A stretch of 64,000 bases of DNA from Xanthoparmelia taractica. Its lineage: Eukaryota; Ascomycota; Lecanoromycetes; Lecanorales; Parmeliaceae. The position numbers were made by a program, and so were the translations under genes. Below are positions 46,200-58,130 of this stretch, piece after piece. Below the pieces are notes generated by a model. It saw only the letters and a list, made by a program, of their open reading frames with translations, was not told the DNA's origin and did no database searches. Each line of letters begins with the position of its first letter. The stretch's first letter is position 1. The stretch is taken from NCBI GenBank assembly GCA_033085395.1, contig MU853183.1, positions 1-64,000 on the forward strand, read 5' to 3'.

Positions 46200-48245
46200 A
46201 TGAATGGCAGCGATATCAAGAAGGCCGCCATCAGCAAAGCGAAGCAAGCAGTGACTGCTGCGAACAATGCTGCAAATGGTAACGGAGGAAAGAAGAGGAG
46301 GAAAGGCGGAGATCTGAAGCCAATCATCACGACAGAGGATCAACAAAACGCAAACACCAGTCCAGAAAGCACTACCAATATGAATAGCTCGAGGTCAGCA
46401 AGCGACACAGGCGAAGTCGTGCCCCTGTCCGTCCGGCGCTAATCTTGACCTGCAGTGCAAACAGTACTACATCGCCATTGTCTCACCTAAAACCCCAGCT
46501 AAGCCGCTCATCCTCATCGTCCTCCTCCCGTGATGATGCTACAGAGGTCACAGCCGAAGAAGAAGATGCCGAAGATTATTGTAAAGGCGGGTATCATCCC
46601 GTGAGTGTTGGCGAAACTTTCAAGGATGGAAGATACATCGTCACACGGAAGCTTGGATGGGGTCACTTTTCAACTGTCTGGCTATCTCGTGATACCGAGA
46701 CTGGAAGGCATGTCGCATTAAAGGTTGTCCGGTCTGCAGCTCACTATACGGAAACCGCTGTTGACGAAATCAAATTGCTCAACAAGATTGTTCAAGCAAA
46801 TCCAAATCATCCCGGGAAAAAGCACGTTGTCAGTCTTTTGGATTCATTCGAGCACAAAGGGCCAAACGGGACCCACGTATGCATGGTGTTCGAAGTTTTG
46901 GGAGAAAATCTGCTGGGTCTGATCAAGCGATGGAATCACCGAGGCATCCCAATGCCGCTTGTCAAGCAAATTACGAAGCAAGTCTTGCTGGGCTTGGACT
47001 ATCTTCACCGCGAGTGCGGCATCATACACACAGACTTGAAGCCCGAAAACGTTTTGATCGAAATTGGTGATGTGGAACAAATCGTCAAGACCTTCGTTAA
47101 AGGCGACCCAGCACCGGACGATAAGGAAGACAATCGCAATGGTCGCCGAAGAAGAAGGACTCTCATCACAGGCAGTCAACCTCTTCCGAGTCCCCTCAAT
47201 GCGAGTTTCAGCAATTTGGAAAACCTGCGATTCACGAGTGGTATGGCAGGATCACACAGTAGCTTGAATCAGATCATGAGCGAGAGCCCAGGTAAATCTC
47301 CCATTCATGGGTCAGCTACTCCTGATGACGGCGTTGTAATGAGCGGTGCTGCAGCTTCCACCACACCTCCCAAATCGATGCGAGAGATGCTCGGCCTTGC
47401 AGATCCTACTCCTTCCAATAGCACCGATGATGACCAGAAACACCAAGAAAAGACTGCGTGAGTGTACATTCCTTCGTCCGTACCTCTCAATAGATCTGAT
47501 CAAATGACCAGTGAAAACCTCTCGCAAACTATATCTGGTATTTCACTAAACAAGACTGCTTCTCCGAAGGAAACAAGCCAAGAAGATATAGCAAAAGCTA
47601 TGGACACTATCTCGGTCAAAATTGCAGATCTTGGGAACGCTTGCTGGGTCGGACACCACTTCACAAACGACATCCAAACTCGACAGTACCGCTCTCCAGA
47701 GGTCATCCTGGGTGCTAAATGGGGGGCAAGTACCGATGTCTGGAGCATGTCCGCTATGGTATGACAAATTGCTGTTTGCCAAATTTTCGGTGTAATGACA
47801 GGCATAGGTCTTCGAACTAATCACAGGAGACTACCTCTTTGACCCTCAGTCAGGTACCAAATATGGCAAAGATGACGACCATATTGCCCAAATAATCGAG
47901 CTCCTCGGTGTATTTCCGCGTCAGCTTTTCATGAATGGCAAATGGTCTCAGGAGATTTTCACTCGAAAGGGAGAACTTCGAAATATCCACCGCTTGAGGC
48001 ACTGGGCATTGCCGGACGTTTTAAAGGAGAAATACCATTTCAGGAAAGAGGAAGCAGAAAGCATTGCCAAATTCTTGATCCCGATGCTGGCTTTATTGCC
48101 AGTGGATAGGGCCAATGCGGGAGGCATGAGCGCAAGTCCATTCTTAGCAGACACCAAGGGAATGGAACATGTCAACCTCAACATACCGGTTGGGAGCAAA
48201 GGCGAAGGAATTGAAGGATGGGCTACTGAGGTCAAGAAGCGGTGA
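46200..48245 (+). CDS. SKY1: SR-protein kinase (SRPK / Sky1 type)
   Basis: Ser/Thr kinase phosphorylating RS-domain splicing factors and mRNA export adaptors. Exons: 46200-46393, 46456-47457, 47512-47758, 47808-48245, giving 626 aa. The kinase domain is split by a ~200-residue spacer, as in all SRPKs. The N-lobe has YHPVSVGETF, the Gly loop LGWGHFSTVW and VALKVV. The catalytic loop IIHTDLKPENVL has the SRPK-typical HTD in place of HRD. The spacer (about 47080-47590) is Ser/Pro-rich. The second half has IADLGNACWVGHHFT (DLG in place of DFG), TRQYRSPEV and DVWSMSAMVFELITGDYLF. All introns join in frame. The first 64 residues are Ala/Lys-rich, and the start is the first ATG in that frame. Confidence 0.93.
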
Positions 48246-48862
48246 TAGGCTCGAGGAATGGGTAGCTTCGGGTAGTTTGGACATGCAACGCTCATTTAGC
48301 AAGGCGATCGGTTCGACCGTGGGTGGTGGTATATTAGCCTCCTCTAGACGAGTGGTAGCGTGGGTTGGTTCGGGTCGCTATCTGTAAGGATGAGTGCATA
48401 GATACAACGCCTCTTCCTTGTATCTACTGGATATGGCGCCGAGGGAAGTGTCTGTTGGGGTTGTGCATCAAGACCAGTCTTACCAGTGTGCATAGGCAGT
48501 CTAGTCCAGCGGGGTAGTATACTGTGAATGATGACTTATGAGGACATGGGTAAAAAAAATGTTTCAGGCTCCGGTGGGACTGGACATCCTGTGCGTGCCG
48601 TTGTTTGTAAGTACTCTATACGGAGTAAGTAACCTTTTCTTGGCTTCTAAGCGGCGGATGAGGCCCGGGGCGGAGCCCTACTATAGCCCTGGAACTTGGG
48701 CAGTCTCCCCTTGAGATTTACACCCGTGCGAGAACGAGGGCCCCGACAAGCCCCCCCAAAATAGGGTGGGAGCCCGCGGGTGATAGTGCCTAGCATAAAA
48801 TCCCATCTCCTTAGAATTGACAGTCAGTCTGTCATTTACAGTTCTCCCCATATTGCTCCAAG
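48246..48862. other. Intergenic, nothing recognised
   Basis: 3' flank of SRPK and promoter of the C2H2 gene. A poly-A run of 7 at about 48553 and a GC-rich patch at 48655-48780 were noticed. No gene. Confidence 0.55.
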
Positions 48863-49873
48863 ATGCCACCTGTAAGCCTAGTGTTCCAAACGCAATCTGA
48901 CTCAACTGACCAACTTCTGTCACAGCCATGGGCCACGAATCCAGCTCCCAAGGTAGATATGCATCTCACTATTGGCAATCTTTGACTTGCCATGCCCTTG
49001 AGGCTCTAGCGTACTTCTTTACAGACACGACGACCCATTGCGTTTATGCCTGCTATTTTGTCAAGACTATCTACTATTGATATCGTTCCTGACCTCTTGG
49101 CTTTTCTGAGCATTTCACTTTCTGATGGCCTGCGCAGACAGAGTCCGCCCGCGAAGCCCGCAAGTCCTTTTACTGTGAGCTCTGCCAAAAAGGGTACAGC
49201 CGGATCAACGAGTTCGAGGCACATGAGGGGAGTTATGATCATCAGCATAAGAAAGTATGTCTCCTTTCCTCATCTTTCAGATGGACAGGGCTGGGACTTG
49301 ATGACCAGTGTCTGTTGAAGAGGGTCATGCCCATGTATATTTGCTCCTGTTCCTTGAAGACTGAAATGCATCAAGGCATTCAAAAGGATTGAAAAGCTCA
49401 ACTCTCTGCGTCTGAGGCTCTTTCTCTTCGAATGTTTCAGCACCCAGTCTCCTCCTTTTGTAAAGATTCAGATACATATTCGCTGCATTTGCAGACAATG
49501 TACTAAGCACGATTCCCTTCAGCGTCTCAAAGAAATGAAACAAATGTCCCGCGATCCCCACGCCGCCGCGAAAGCACGCAAAGCCGAACGTCGAGCCGAC
49601 GAAAAGTCCGGTGGCATCACCATTAAGCCCGTCTCTCTCCCTTCTGCTGGAGCCTCAAAATCTACAGGCTTCAAGAAGGGTGGATTTAAGAATGCTTTTG
49701 GAAGTGCTGATGACGACGAAGAGACGGACGAGAAGAGGCAGACCAAGGCAGAGCCAAGGGTGGAAGGATGGAAGGTGGCAGAGCCGGTCGAGGTGGAGGG
49801 CGATGAGGACTGGGGGGATTATGATCCGAGACGGCCGACGGGGTGTTGGGAGGGTTGTCCTGGTAGACGGTAA
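48863..49873 (+). CDS. C2H2 (U1-like) zinc-finger protein, 5' exons uncertain
   Basis: The well-supported part is two exons. 49138-49254 encodes a zinc finger YCELCQKGYSRINEFEAHEG continuing SYDHQHKK, a C-x2-C-x12-H-x5-H pattern as in RNA-associated U1-like fingers. 49523-49873 encodes RLKEMKQMSRDPHAAAKARK, a Gly/Lys stretch (FKKGGFKNAFG) and an acidic end. They join in frame through a 268-nt intron. Upstream, 48863-48871 (MPP) and 48926-48952 (PWATNPAPK) join by good sites. The exon from 49025 that should connect to 49138 needs a weak GTTCCT donor at about 49084. Function is unknown; a splicing or RNA role is suggested only by the finger type. Confidence 0.7.
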
Positions 49874-50699
49874 GAGTATGGGAGCTCATCTGTGATTGGG
49901 GAGCGGTCAAGAGCCATGAGTATAAGGCATCAGTGAGGTTACCAAAGCAGTTTTCGCCTCGTGTTGCGGGACAGAGGCTGCGTCATGGAACATTTAGGCG
50001 GCATGAAGTGTGGGAAAATGGGTTCCTGCCGTGTAGAATCAAGCCATCCACGTCTTCAGGATATCAGCAAACAGCAGGCTCCCCAATCTTTACTGATTTT
50101 GAAGACTGACCAGTCCTGGTTTTATTGATCTCAGCTTATCCGCGCCATGATTGGTGTCCGTTACGGGCTTGCTACCCACAAGTCTATAGCCATCTGTATC
50201 CTACCAGAGCTTACGAGTTTTCTCGGATGCACTGTAATATTTCATCAGTAACCCAGCTCGCAGTTGCATGTGAGAATCATTCCAATCGTTGTCAGTTCTG
50301 ATACATTCCAAGTTCTCAGACATGATGTTTCCAGAAGATGAATCTGTCTTACAGTGGCCGAACTGATTGTCAGTTCCTTTGGCTACCAAATCTTCGGCGT
50401 TGATTCGTCTTCACGATATGTGCTGCCAGAGACAATTCATCGATTGGCTATCAACTGTGGTACCGAACCCATCACCTAAGAAAACCAAGTCGCAAATATC
50501 TCATGAAACGTCCACAATCACTTAACTGCTCCAAACCAATGCACCAAGATCCATCGATCTCGCGTTGCATTTTTATAAGGCCCACCGCGCCGTACACTAA
50601 ATACCAGTGAACAACCCTTCTTTAAAGGTGCGAAAGATCACTGGTAAGCCCCACAAGCCCTCTTTAATAGCGCCGTTACCTAGCGATCTCTCTCCCGGC
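49874..50699. other. Intergenic between convergent genes
   Basis: No recognisable domain in the short frames (60-75 codons). No repeats were seen. Confidence 0.55.
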
Positions 50700-51546
50700 C
50701 TAATTTTTGGACCAAGGCGAGGTCGTGGGGATTGGGAGCTGAGACTTGCGACCCTGCTTGCGCTTAATGATAGGTGACCAGCCATAGGTGGTACTCCTTT
50801 TGATCTGAGAAAAGCCCTCTCGGATCGAAGGCAAGAGATACTGCCTCCATTGATCTGCGCTCTGGATGGGTTTCATATTGGCATCAGGGCAGATGCGTCG
50901 CAAGAGCAGAATGACTGAACGATCGAGTCAGGGTCTCTTCTCCAAGATTGGACCAGATCAGCATTTCTGTGATGTAACTTACTATGCTCTTTGAAGGGCA
51001 ATCCGACAAATAGGATTTTGATTTTGGTCTCGTCGTCTTCGACCGGGTCATACCATTCGTTCTCGGGAAGGATCGTGATATCTGTAGCTTGATCGATGAC
51101 CCTGTACCGGTACGTATCCTTGCGGCCCTTGGTTTCGATGCTCTTTTCCCAGAACCATTTGTGTCTGCAACATTCAAAAGTCAGTATTGCTCTTCGCCTT
51201 GATCCAGGGGAGTGGTCGGGCCTCAAACCCAGCTGCAAACATACACTTTAACAAGGCCAACATCAGGTGTGGAAATAAGAGCGCCGGCAGCCAGCGTTAA
51301 TGTGAGGGTGTTTTCTGCCGCTTCTATCCACTTAGGTCAAGTTAGATCGTGAATGTCTTTCCATACGGAAGCTGGCACTTTGAGGTAATTGGTATCGGAG
51401 AGCTGTTCTGGCGTCCAGGATCGTCTGCGGTATCCGCTCGTTGAGACATCGTGGCGGAGGATGGATTCGACGGTAGCGGTTTTCTTTGCATGGTGGTTAA
51501 TGGTTCTCCTGGAGCAGTGATCCGCGCTGGTCTTTGAGATACCCAT
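50700..51546 (-). CDS. Hypothetical 220-aa protein
   Basis: Not recognised. Four exons join in frame at canonical sites: 51546-51367, 51330-51245, 51164-50983, 50914-50700. The intron 1 branch point is CTAACTTGAC, the intron 2 donor GTATGT, and the intron 3 donor GTAAGT. The N-terminus is basic (MGISKTSADHCSRRTINHHA), with a helical stretch AAENTLTLTLAAGALI and a Tyr/Asp-rich middle (DTYRYRVIDQATDITILPEN). The C-terminus is basic (IIKRKQGRKSQLP). There is no signal peptide or membrane segment. Coherent splicing and smooth residue composition support a real gene despite the absence of a known domain. Confidence 0.7.
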
Positions 51547-51991
51547 GGTTGGTATGTTTTTCTATGGGTTTGAATGCTAGGCCGTTGATGGGATGCGTGT
51601 CCTATCAAATGCAACGCTGCGGATGTCTGGCGTGTTATTGGCAGAGCTCAGCACACAGTCGCAGGAACTTACGTACGTTGTACAAAGAATTGAATACTAG
51701 GCTGTAGAAGTATGTGTATGATGCTGGATGAGGAGTGTGAGCCCGCAGATATGTTGGTATGCTTGCAAGCGTTGATGGAGATAAGACAAGAAGTAGTGGA
51801 GTAGATGGTTTGAGTGACTTGTGTGAAAGGTGTTTGTGCTTTTATATGTCAAGTGGAGAAATATCTGGAGGGAAGAAGAAAGGAGAGATGGAATGGAAGA
51901 GGAATCCTGGGGTTTTATACCAATTATATTGCATTTTCTGTAAGTTATTGACATTTTTCAATTGCCTCAATTGATCAGGTAATCGACTCAA
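51547..51991. other. Intergenic, nothing recognised
   Basis: Upstream of the hypothetical gene and 3' of HER2. A small pyrimidine/purine bias only. Confidence 0.55.
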
Positions 51992-53701
51992 TTATTTCAC
52001 GTCCCTCAATGACTCAATCAATTGAGCCATTGAAAAGACCATCTCCTCGTCGCCATATTGCCCAATTACCTGAATCCCCACTGAGTTTGGCGCGTTCTGG
52101 TCACTTCCATCTTGTCCTCGTATTGGCACTGGTAGGCTCAGAGCAGGTAGTCCTGCGAGACTTGCTGGCACGGTAAGGACATCAGCACTATATGCGTCTA
52201 TCGGAGCTCTGTTTTTGAGAGAGCTCAGCTTTGGTGGTAATGATTGTGCCGTGGGAGCCAAAATAACGTCAACTTTTGGTCCCTCTCCAGAGTCATCCTG
52301 GCGTTTTAGCAGGGGATGACTCAACGCAAAGGCATTATTGAAGTCCCTCTGTACTAGCCTCCGTACTTTTTGAGCCTTTCTAAAGTAATTGTCAATTGCT
52401 GCGGCACTCAAGCTGTAGGAACCGAGAAGGATCCTCCTCTTTACCTCGTCTCCGAGACCAGCGCCCCGCGTAGACGCGAACAAAACGTTGTTGGCCCGTT
52501 CCAAGGCCGATGGTTTGTTCCCATACCGAACACCATCATACCTGGCAAGGTTCGAAGAGGCTTCCGCTGGCGCTAGTACGTAGTATGCTGAAAGAGCCAT
52601 CTTTGTAGCGGCCAAAGACAGTATGTGGGTTGTATGACCCTGCTTCCGAAGACTTTGCAATGTATCCAGCCAGGCTCTTCTGACCTCCGGCTGGAGCTCC
52701 GCGGTGTTGTATTCAGTTGGTACTCCGATGCGCATGGAAGGTCTGTCGCCCCAGCCTAGCTTTACTCTGCGTTCAAGCAATTGTTCCGCAATCCTCGAGC
52801 GCGTGCTCACTGGTATCGAGGTAGGATCCCGAGAATCGAAGCCATCAACGGTATCTGCAATCCTCGTCAGACCGGAAACATGAGCAAGCTAGAGTCTCTT
52901 TACCGAAGACACTCTTTGCCGTGGAGCTGTCCTTGGCTAGTATCCCAACAGTGTCGAGCGAATTCGCATATGCCACGACGCCCCATCGGGATACCATGCC
53001 ATAGGAAGGCTTGAAGCCAGTAATGCCGGTATATGCAGCTGGAAGCCGAACAGACCCTCCAGTGTCTGTGCCTAGTGCACTATTTCTGTCAGCAAGAGTT
53101 GTAGTGTTCTCAAACGCAAAACTTACGCGTCACATTTCCCAGTAGCAACGGCTACAGCGCTACCACCTGAGCTTCCACCAGCTGACAGAGAATCTCCGTC
53201 TTGAGTATATACGTTTTTGACAGCACCATGGATCGAATTTGTAGAGTCGGACCTTATTCATCTGTCAAACGAGGCATTGCCAACCACTGACAGATTGAAA
53301 GCGTACCCCATACCAAACTCATCTAAATTGGTCTTCCCAGCTATCAATGCCCCAGCGTATTCAAGCTTCTCGACCACTGTTGCCGGGTATGGGCTGTGGA
53401 AGCCTTTTAGAAACGCAGACGCGCATGTCGTCGGCTCTTTAGATGTGCATATGTTGTCCTTTACAGCTATGAGGTAGCCATCAATAGCAGACTCTCCTGT
53501 ACTTATGAAGGCAATCAGAAACGTTTCGTCCAAGCTTTCCTCAGTGGACGCACCTCCATCTTGTCGTTTATCCGGATCTCGTAGATTCCAAGTACGTTCC
53601 TGGATCAAAGCACTTTGATCACGGGGAGATACGAAAGCGTTGAGAGCCTTGTGGACCTGCTGTTTGGCGAGACACTTCTCCACTCCTCGCAGCAGCGACA
53701 T
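51992..53701 (-). CDS. HER2: Mitochondrial glutamyl-tRNA(Gln) amidotransferase subunit A
   Basis: Amidase subunit of the GatFAB complex that converts Glu-tRNA(Gln) to Gln-tRNA(Gln) in mitochondria. Exons: 53701-53307, 53252-53127, 53079-52904, 52854-51992, giving 519 aa. The amidase-signature Ser-cisSer-Lys triad is visible: Lys81 in YLIAVKDNICT, the Gly/Ser loop GGSSGGSAVAVA, and the nucleophile Ser in GTDTGGSVRLPAA. Other landmarks are GALIAGKTNLDEFGMG joined across intron 1 to SDSTNSIHGAVKN, and GFKPSYGMVSRWGVVAY. Intron 2 ends at an unusual acceptor (GAAATAG) chosen because it gives CDAALGTDTGG. The N-terminus is moderately basic, without a strong presequence. It is head to head with the metallophosphoesterase gene. 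Confidence 0.93.
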
Positions 53702-53892
53702 ATACCACGGTCAGAGCTCGCCTGGCAGGTCTGATCGCTTGGTCGACGACCGCGGAAGAGTTTCCGTTATTATCTCCACTAGGCCAAACATCATAAGACC
53801 TTGATCAGCATCCTGGATGTTGTCGTCCCGTTTGATGCTTGATATTTGGACATCTTCTATGGGATGATCCGGAGCAGGAGCAAATACTCACA

Positions 53893-55819
53893 ATGATAAT
53901 CAGGTTTTGGTATGGGGCTGCGGCTCTGACCATACCGAGCGGAATCTTCGCAGCCCAACCTTCAGCTGCCCCGCCTGTCTCAGCGCCTCTGAGAGGGCTG
54001 CCTTGGGGCCAAATCAATTTTCTACATACGACAGATACCCATGGTTGGCATGCTGGGCATTTGCAAGAGTCTGATCCGAATTTTCCGCAGCTTGTTAAGC
54101 TTCCGCTGATCTGGAAGCAGACCATCGTTCAGCGCCGATTGGGGTGACTATATTTCCTTTGCAGAAAGACTACACGAGAAAGCGGATGAAGAAGGTGTAG
54201 ACCTTCTGTTGGTGGATACTGGAGACAGGATAGAAGGTAACGGGCTCTACGATGCATCGGAACCAAAAGGCAAATACACCTTAAAAATATTGGGAGAGCA
54301 GCATGTTGACCTTCTATGTTCTGGAAACCATGAGCTCTACAAGAATACCTCATCCGAGAATGAGTACTATGAGACTGTTCCCAACTTTCTCGGTAAGTAT
54401 CTTGCATCAAATCTGGATATCATCGATCCCAAGACCGGAGAACAACGGCCTCTAGCTCAACGGTTCAAGAAATTCACGACGAAGAATCAGGGCATCCGCG
54501 TTCTAGCTTTTGGCTTTCTCTTCAACTTCATAGGTAATTCCAATAATACCATTGTTCAGAAGGTGGAAGAGACCGTCAAAGAAAAATGGTTTCAGGAAGC
54601 TATACGTGATAGAGAGGTCGATCTTTTCCTGGTGATCGGGCATGTCCCGCTCCGCACCCAAGAGTTTGCCAGCATCTTCAAGGCAATCCGAAAACAGCAA
54701 TGGGATGTTAGTATCCAATTCTTTGGCGGTCACACCCATATCCGGGATTACGCCAAGTACGATAGTAAAGCCTACGGCCTGGAAAGCGGTCGCTACATGG
54801 AGACTATCGGCTTCATGTCTATCACTGGGCTGCCCACCGGTGGAAAGTCCAACTTCATGTCTCTAGATGCAGCAGTACCTCATCTGGCTCGAGTGGCTTC
54901 ACCAACCTTCTCCCGCCGTTATATCGACAACAACCTTTTTTCCTTTCACCAACACACCAACCTCGACGAGACTACCTTCCCTACCGAGCACGGCCGCAAC
55001 GTCTCTTCCATGATTGCTTCAGCCCGCGAGGTCCTGAAGCTCGATAAGACCTTCGGCTGCGCCCCAAGGGACTACTGGACTAATCGAGCTCCATACCCAA
55101 GCGAGAATAGTATCTTTTCTTGGCTGCAAGACGAGGTGCTGCCAGATACAATCCTTGACCTCGACAGAGGAGATGTTCCACGGATGGTGCTTATAAACAC
55201 CGGTGCCCTACGATTTGATATATTCCAAGGGCCTTTCACCGTCGACACGACCTATACCGTCAGCCCGTTCACTAGCGGCTTCCGCTACATCAAAGATGTA
55301 CCATTCAGCGTTGCAAAGCGGCTGCTGCAGATAATCAACCAAGAGGTTCCCCAGCTCTGGCCTACCTTGCAGTCATTTGCATTCAAGGGGCCCGTACGCT
55401 CGCTTCAAGCAAGCACTCACCAAGTAGACGAGCAGGTTTTGCTCGCCCGTGAGCAAATACCATTAGTGAAAAACCATGCACTTGACGATGATCCCAAGCT
55501 CACACCGGGCTACACCACAATTGACGACGCAGGCTCGGATAGCGACGACACTGTCCATGCCCCCATCAAATTCTACCGCGTCCCAAACGCCCTCGAATCC
55601 CGTATCGGCTTTTCCCCCGCCGCGACGAAAGACTCGAAAGCATCTGCTGACCCGGTATCAGTGGATCTTGTCTACGTCGACTTCATCGAAAGCTACATCC
55701 TGCTTGCGCTGAAGTTCTTGGGGACGGATTATGCAGAGCGAGACACGAATGTTTATATGGAAGGAAGGGACATGATTGGGGTGATTGCTCAATGGGTACA
55801 GAAGCATTGGAAATGCTAA
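53893..55819 (+). CDS. Secreted/vacuolar metallophosphoesterase, 5'-nucleotidase family (YHR202W-like)
   Basis: Calcineurin-like phosphoesterase with a 5'-nucleotidase C-terminal region. Exons 53893-54068 and 54121-55819 give 624 aa. The start at 53893 is preferred over 53839 because it gives a signal peptide (MIIRFWYGAAALTIPSGIFA). All metal motifs are present: LHTTDTHGW (DxH), VDTGDRIEGNGLYD (GD), LCSGNHELY (GNHE), VIGHVPLR (GH) and FFGGHTHIRDY (GHxH). The C-terminal part has VLINTGALRFDIFQGPFT, the nucleotidase-type substrate domain. The intron (GTCTGA donor, GGAAGCAG acceptor) gives GHLQEPSFSADWGDYISF. The substrate is unknown. It diverges from HER2 by about 190 bp. Confidence 0.88.
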
Positions 55820-56264
55820 ACGATTGTATGTTACGTCAACAAGAAAGGGATCGGACACGCTAGGATGGATGGGGTTCCTGGCTAGCGTTGAAAGAAGGGG
55901 ATACCAGATAATGCATTTTCCGATTCGTGACGTATCTAGATGCCATGAATATTATCGCTTGACGGTGCTCCGTACAAAACCCTCTGCTGCCATGGTTGTT
56001 AATGCTCGCGGAGTCAAAATCGCAATGCTCATGCTCGCTAAGTCGATGCCAGCCGCTGAAAGGGAATTGAAAATGTGCTCGGATTCGACGCCCAACAATG
56101 CAACATGTCTCAATGAATCGTACCAAGATGCTGGAGGATTTTGAACCCGGAAAGGGTGGGTTCGTCTCATGCCCAGGAGGCAAAAAGACGATATCTGGCA
56201 CCGAGAGTGACAGCCGGATCTGACACGACAGCTCCACTGTCCCCCAAAAGCCAGACAGCACGCC
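55820..56264. other. Intergenic between convergent genes
   Basis: Overlapping frames on both strands up to 133 codons without a domain. No repeats. Confidence 0.55.
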
Positions 56265-57647
56265 TCAAAAGACAGGCACACCCTCCCATCCCTTCCATTC
56301 AAGCCGGATGCCCAGCTCGCCCAACTTCGCCCTCGCCATCATCAAAATCTCATTGGAAGGATGAGCCGGATGCCTGATGTCTGCCGATGGGAAGAACCCG
56401 TCCAGGTAAATGACAATGCGCCTCAAATGCGGGAACTTGGCGTCCCGCGGATTGCCCCGCACCTGAATGGCATGGGTGACCATTTTCTTGATCCGGGCGA
56501 CCGACGTCGCCACGTTCGGTGGCCGGGGCGGTTCGTCGAGGCGCCACGTTACGGTTTGGATTGTGCGGGGAAGGTGCTCGTAGATCGACATCCAGATGTC
56601 GATGAATTCAATGTGGGTTAGGTAGGACTGCGCAAGGAATGCTGCGCAGTAGGCTGCCGGGTGCACTGGGTCACTGTCTTCGTCTGCTGAGTATACTGGG
56701 CCCGGCTTGGCCAGTAGCTTCAGAGTCCTCAGGGAATCCTTGTGCCTTTTTAGAGCGGCCTGTGACCCGACGAACACTTCGGCCGCCAGGTTCGGGGTCT
56801 CGGGCCCGTGTCGCTCGAAGAGAGTCAATGACTGCAGGGATGGGGAAGTCTCGAGGATGGTAGTTACGCAGTCCCATTCCTCTGCGCCACTGGCGGTATG
56901 ATGTGGAAGCCTGCAAATTTCGAGTTCTGTCAGGGACAGGCCGGAGAATAATTCTTCAGTTTCCTCGTCATCGCTACTGGTCGTGGCTGGGAATCGAAGC
57001 CTCCGGAGTTCGGGTTTTCCGGAAATAAAGTCCACAGGAAGTTGGTCCTCCTCGCTGGCAAGGAACTTCAATTTGGGAAAACATTGGCCCACCAGCTTGG
57101 AAAAAGCGTCCAGAGTCCGATGGTGGGGCCGCGAATCTCTTTCTGAGGCTGAGAGGATGGTCAGGTACCTGAGATTGGAGAGCAGACGGAACGCCGCTCC
57201 GATCCTTCTGAGATCCGCACGGCAAGCCTCAAAATAGGGATTGTCTGGAGTGTCTGGACCGCGCGAGCCGCTCGCTCTAGTGATGTTTGCGTTCTGGAGC
57301 TTCTTGCCCAGCGCCCCGACAATCTCGTCAGGGTTGATATCGTGCAATTTGAAGCGGATTTCTTCTACGTGGCGAAGGTAATCATGATCTACTTTAGACA
57401 GCCAGTCGAATAGCTGCGACTGGCCATCAAAGGTCAAAGGTGATCTGTATAGAAAGGGCTTGACTTCGCGAGAGAGCTGACGATTGACAACGAGGAGATC
57501 AATGAGGGAGGAAGGGTCATTATGTAAGACATGGGCGTATATGTTTTCCCGCAGCTCGAGGGCAAGGGTGAGGAAGCGTAGGCTCGGCTGGGGAAGAGCT
57601 TTCGCCTTTGCTTTGCCGCCTCTGCCGTTTGGTTGAGGACGAGGCAT
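56265..57647 (-). CDS. F-box/LRR-like hypothetical protein
   Basis: Single exon. From Met at 57647 (MPRPQPNGRGGKAKAKALPQ) it is 460 aa; an in-frame ATG at 57755 would add 36 low-complexity residues. An F-box-like start is visible at about residues 20-60 (RFLTLALELRENIYAHVL; LLVVNRQLSREVKPFLYRSP), as in many fungal proteins annotated F-box. Leucine-rich segments follow (LRYLTILSASERD; LSLTELEICRLPHH; SLQSLTLFERHGP; SLRTLKLLAKPGP). It could act as an SCF adaptor, but neither partner nor substrate is known. The purine microsatellite at 57929-57985 lies about 300 nt upstream. Confidence 0.75.
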   Translation of the reverse strand: MPRPQPNGRGGKAKAKALPQPSLRFLTLALELRENIYAHVLHNDPSSLIDLLVVNRQLSREVKPFLYRSPLTFDGQSQLFDWLSKVDHDYLRHVEEIRFKLHDINPDEIVGALGKKLQNANITRASGSRGPDTPDNPYFEACRADLRRIGAAFRLLSNLRYLTILSASERDSRPHHRTLDAFSKLVGQCFPKLKFLASEEDQLPVDFISGKPELRRLRFPATTSSDDEETEELFSGLSLTELEICRLPHHTASGAEEWDCVTTILETSPSLQSLTLFERHGPETPNLAAEVFVGSQAALKRHKDSLRTLKLLAKPGPVYSADEDSDPVHPAAYCAAFLAQSYLTHIEFIDIWMSIYEHLPRTIQTVTWRLDEPPRPPNVATSVARIKKMVTHAIQVRGNPRDAKFPHLRRIVIYLDGFFPSADIRHPAHPSNEILMMARAKLGELGIRLEWKGWEGVPVF

Positions 57648-57928
57648 GATGGCAGAAGACCAAGAAGAAGCAGTAGCAGCAGTGGTATTGAAGGGTTTAT
57701 CATGAGCAGAGGAATGTATTCTTTTTGGGTTGGAAGAGGGAAAGGTTGAAAGCAAGTAGAGCCGGAAATGATGTAAAGTGGGAATGTATGAGAGGGGGTG
57801 AGGGTGGTGTCGTGGTTTAATATTATAAGATGATGATTATTATTACTATTATAAGTTGAGGCGCTCTCTGGATGATGACAACGGAGGCGAAGGAAACAAC
57901 AAGGGTGGATGGTGGAGGAGAAGGAGAA

Positions 57929-57985
57929 GGAGAAGAAGAAGAAGAAGAAGAAGAAGAAGAAGAAGAAGAAGAAGAAGAAGAAGGA
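57929..57985. repeat. (AAG)n microsatellite
   Basis: About 17-18 uninterrupted AAG triplets within a longer purine run beginning near 57912. Confidence 0.95.
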
Positions 57986-58065
57986 GAAATAGCTTTTCCC
58001 ACATAACGGCGGAAACAAGGCCATGCTCGGCGGCGCAATTTGATGGTTGTACGAGAGGAATGATA

Positions 58066-58130
58066 GAATAAGGGAAGGGAAGGGAAGGGAAGGGAATGGG
58101 AAAGGAAGGGAAGGAAATGGGGGAAGTGGG
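58066..58130. repeat. (GGGAA)n repeat, imperfect
   Basis: Five or more GGGAA pentamers, then degenerate GGAAA/GGGAA units. Confidence 0.9.

Noticed and set aside
57420..58024. Phe/Ser-rich minus frame running through the AAG microsatellite
   Set aside because: Low-complexity translation of the TTC repeat.
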